From the NCBI RefSeq assembly GCF_002258315.1, contig NZ_NOYD01000008.1:150645-214644 (forward strand): 64,000 bases of DNA, given 5' to 3'. Position 1 is the stretch's first letter; the number at the start of each line of letters is the position of its first letter. This DNA comes from Rhodococcus sp. 06-462-5 (GTDB lineage: Bacteria > Actinomycetota > Actinomycetes > Mycobacteriales > Mycobacteriaceae). Of the stretch, positions 62,056 to 64,000 are shown piece after piece. The notes under the pieces were generated by a model. That model worked only from the letters and a program-made list of their open reading frames with translations. It ran no database searches and was not told the origin of the DNA. The translations under genes were made by a program, and so were the position numbers.

Positions 62056-64000
62056 ATGGGTGCACTGCCAGCTGTGTCATTGGAGGCGTTGACCGCGGCC
62101 GCACGTGAGGAGAATCGACAGGCGGCCCGCAAGATCACCGCCTGCTACGACGTCCATCGGAGCTGGATCACCCTCGACACCAAACACAAGCACTACAGCC
62201 GATACGGGCGCACCGAAATGGCAGTCGCGTTGGGATGCTCTGCGACGGTCGCCGAATCGTGGGTTTCCGTCGGTGTCGCCTTGCACACCCGGCTCCCGCT
62301 ACTCAAGGCCGCGTTCGAGTCCGGTGAGGTCGACCTTGCGCGGGTACGGACGGTATGCCGGATCCTCGACAACTCGAGCGACGACATCGTGAAAAAGGTC
62401 GAGGACGAGATCGTCGAAGCGGCCCGACGGTCGTCACCGGGTCCGCTGGAGAAGGAGATCTGGGACATCCTGGTGCGCGTCGCGCCCGAGGAAGCAGCAG
62501 CACTGCGGGAGTTCGCGAAGAAGTTCCGCACCGTCAACTACACCCCCGCCGGGGAACTGGCCCGCATTCGGGCCGAGCTCACCGCACCGGAAGCTGCCGC
62601 TGCGTGGCAACTCCTCGAGGAGATGGCCGACACCCTGTGCCCGAAAGATCCGCGCGGGAAGAAAGAACGCCTGTGTGATGCGTTCATGGCCCGCATGCAC
62701 GGCGAACCCCGCCTGGAATGCCTGTGCCAACGGGAGGATTGCCCCAAGGCGGATGCGGTGTTGCCGGATCGGCGGGTGCCGTTGACGATGATCACCGTCG
62801 ACATCGCCACCCTCATCGGGTTATTGGCGAATCCGGCGTATCTGGCCGGTCATGGTTCCATCGACCCCGACCTCGCCCGGGAACTTGCACGCAACAGTCA
62901 GTGGCAGATCCTGCTGACCGAAGCGATCGCCCTCGCCGAGAAACTCGGACTGGCCGTGCAGAACCCGGAAACCGGGGAATGGGAACGCACACCGAAAAAG
63001 CAGACGCAGGAGTCGGACTCGGGGTCGGATCCGGACGAAGATGCTGATGCGCCGACAACGAACGCGGACACGGCAACAGTGAACGCGCACACGGACTCGG
63101 ACGAGGACACGGACTCAGGAACGAACACTGCGTCGGGAACAAGCGCTACCGAGACTCACAGCCGCACCGACAGCAACCCGAAGACCGAGACCGAGACCGA
63201 GTCGGAACCCGAGACCGGGACTTGCACGACCACAGGTGCTTCCGTCGATGTCGACACCGATGCGACCACTGCCCCGGAGGCGGATCCGTCGGACGGATCC
63301 GCTATGGGCGGTGAGCCCGACATCGAATCAACCACCTCAGCTGCATCGGTGTCGACAGCTCAAGCTGCATCCGACCCGGGAACCGATTCCGGCAGTGGCT
63401 CCGACGCAGCACCGGACCCAGCACAAGCGGCTGGGCCAATGCTTCTGCCGGAGTCCAGCACTGCACCCGACCGAACCGAAACAGGCTCTGCTCCAGAGCG
63501 ACCCGAGCGAACCGGGACGGTCCCGCCGACATCAGCACCGCCACCGACAACGGGCCCCACGCCAGGAACAGTTCTCGCGCCGGAACCGGGCACAACGACA
63601 GCACCGGCACCGCCGGAGAGTCACGTGGGGGACACCCCTGTCCGGTCAGTGGCCGATCCAGCTCGGTCCGAGACCGGGGGATGCGCCGACAGGCCACGGC
63701 GGGCGCAATCGCTGACCTCCGCCGCAGCCCTGTTCTGTACCCACACCCCCGTCGGCAAAGGCGCACGGCACAGCTCTGCCCTCGAACTGCCCTGCGCGAT
63801 CCGGCCCAACAACCGCACGATCCACACACCGGCAAACCGCACACCCGCCGGTATCTACCTCGGCGCCGCATCCCTCGCCGCCGCACTCGAAGCCGCCATC
63901 GCCGCCGACCTCTGGATGCACTCCTGGGACCTGGCGAGAGCCCTCGACCGAGAGCCCGATCTGGGTCAGGAACGTTGCGCTGCAGCTCTGGAGGCCATGC
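62056..64000 (+). CDS. DUF222 (13E12-type) protein with long low-complexity linker, 3' end outside window
   Basis: The frame is open from ATG 62056 (MGALPAVSLEAL) to the window end, at least 648 codons, with GGGGGG 7 bases upstream. Residues about 20-300 are the DUF222 domain (LDTKHKHYSRYGRTEMAVALG; PKDPRGKKERLCDAF; CLCQREDCPKADAVLPDRRVP). From about residue 315 to 560 is a low-complexity linker rich in Asp, Ser, Thr, Glu, Pro. From about 580 an ordered segment follows (CTHTPVGKGARHSSALE; IYLGAASLAAALEAA). DUF222 proteins usually end in an HNH nuclease domain, which would lie beyond the edge. They are multicopy in Rhodococcus-like genomes and linked to mobile DNA. Confidence 0.82.
   Translation, partial: MGALPAVSLEALTAAAREENRQAARKITACYDVHRSWITLDTKHKHYSRYGRTEMAVALGCSATVAESWVSVGVALHTRLPLLKAAFESGEVDLARVRTVCRILDNSSDDIVKKVEDEIVEAARRSSPGPLEKEIWDILVRVAPEEAAALREFAKKFRTVNYTPAGELARIRAELTAPEAAAAWQLLEEMADTLCPKDPRGKKERLCDAFMARMHGEPRLECLCQREDCPKADAVLPDRRVPLTMITVDIATLIGLLANPAYLAGHGSIDPDLARELARNSQWQILLTEAIALAEKLGLAVQNPETGEWERTPKKQTQESDSGSDPDEDADAPTTNADTATVNAHTDSDEDTDSGTNTASGTSATETHSRTDSNPKTETETESEPETGTCTTTGASVDVDTDATTAPEADPSDGSAMGGEPDIESTTSAASVSTAQAASDPGTDSGSGSDAAPDPAQAAGPMLLPESSTAPDRTETGSAPERPERTGTVPPTSAPPPTTGPTPGTVLAPEPGTTTAPAPPESHVGDTPVRSVADPARSETGGCADRPRRAQSLTSAAALFCTHTPVGKGARHSSALELPCAIRPNNRTIHTPANRTPAGIYLGAASLAAALEAAIAADLWMHSWDLARALDREPDLGQERCAAALEAM

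Overview
The window is high-G+C DNA from an actinobacterium of the order Mycobacteriales, most likely Rhodococcus or a close relative. This rests on gene order recalled from Mycobacterium tuberculosis: dpp operon, Rv3662c-like gene, HAD phosphatase, 6C small RNA, ssd, tad pilus genes, DEAD/DEAH helicase with DUF1998, cspA, Rv3647c-like gene, topA and holB. It also rests on many TANNNT -10 boxes placed 6-8 bases before start codons (leaderless mRNAs), the Lys/Ala-rich tail on topoisomerase I, an EthA-like monooxygenase and a DUF222 protein. No ribosomal RNA or database search was available, so the genus is an inference.

Layout. 1-4532: dipeptide/oligopeptide ABC importer (end of the binding protein, two permeases, a fused double ATPase). 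4564-6740: conserved hypothetical, HAD-IB phosphatase and 6C sRNA. 6856-11461: compact tad-type pilus/secretion operon (CpaE-like Ssd, TadA, TadB, TadC, Flp-type pilin, two TadE-like pseudopilins). 11405-18812: a 7.35-kb island bounded by a perfect 57-bp direct repeat of the 3' end of the last tad gene. It holds a wrecked large serine integrase, two small membrane proteins, an AIPR-family abortive-infection protein with a nuclease-like N-terminus, a Ser/Thr kinase plus a tiny overlapping gene, an RNase-H-like protein, an HTH protein, a phosphoribosyltransferase-like protein and a wrecked DUF5131 gene. This is the accessory, probably anti-phage, part of the window and the best candidate for something undescribed.

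18984-22872: L-lactate utilisation (lldD, lldP, divergent lldR with an operator). 23043-31071: conserved housekeeping block (helicase, cspA, topA, holB). 31068-37338: CGNR regulator, SDR, tRNA-Thr, MDR reductase, exported lipase-like protein, and an ABC-2 exporter with an RseB-like exported partner. 37396-42051: DNA-damage/oxidative-stress group (AlkC-type glycosylase with an Ig-like tail, membrane protein, spore-photoproduct-lyase-like radical SAM protein, manganese catalase, RibD-like reductase). 42172-49667: diguanylate cyclase with a coupled leader ORF, AGE epimerase, two exported hypotheticals, CGNR regulator, EamA transporter. 49675-53477: TetR, SDR, EthA-like Baeyer-Villiger monooxygenase, F420-dependent-type reductase. 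53509-54853: protealysin-like protease with an emfourin-like inhibitor. 54931-59251: SurE, PfkB kinase, phospholipase D-like protein, aldo/keto reductase. 59319-61644: 3-oxoacid CoA-transferase genes with a divergent IclR regulator. 62056-end: DUF222 protein, cut by the window edge.

The core genome reads as ordinary. The island interrupts the otherwise conserved spacing between the tad operon and the lld/helicase block. Many starts were moved inward from the longest open frame using ribosome-binding sites, leaderless -10 boxes, ATGA couplings or family N-termini; each case is stated in its entry.
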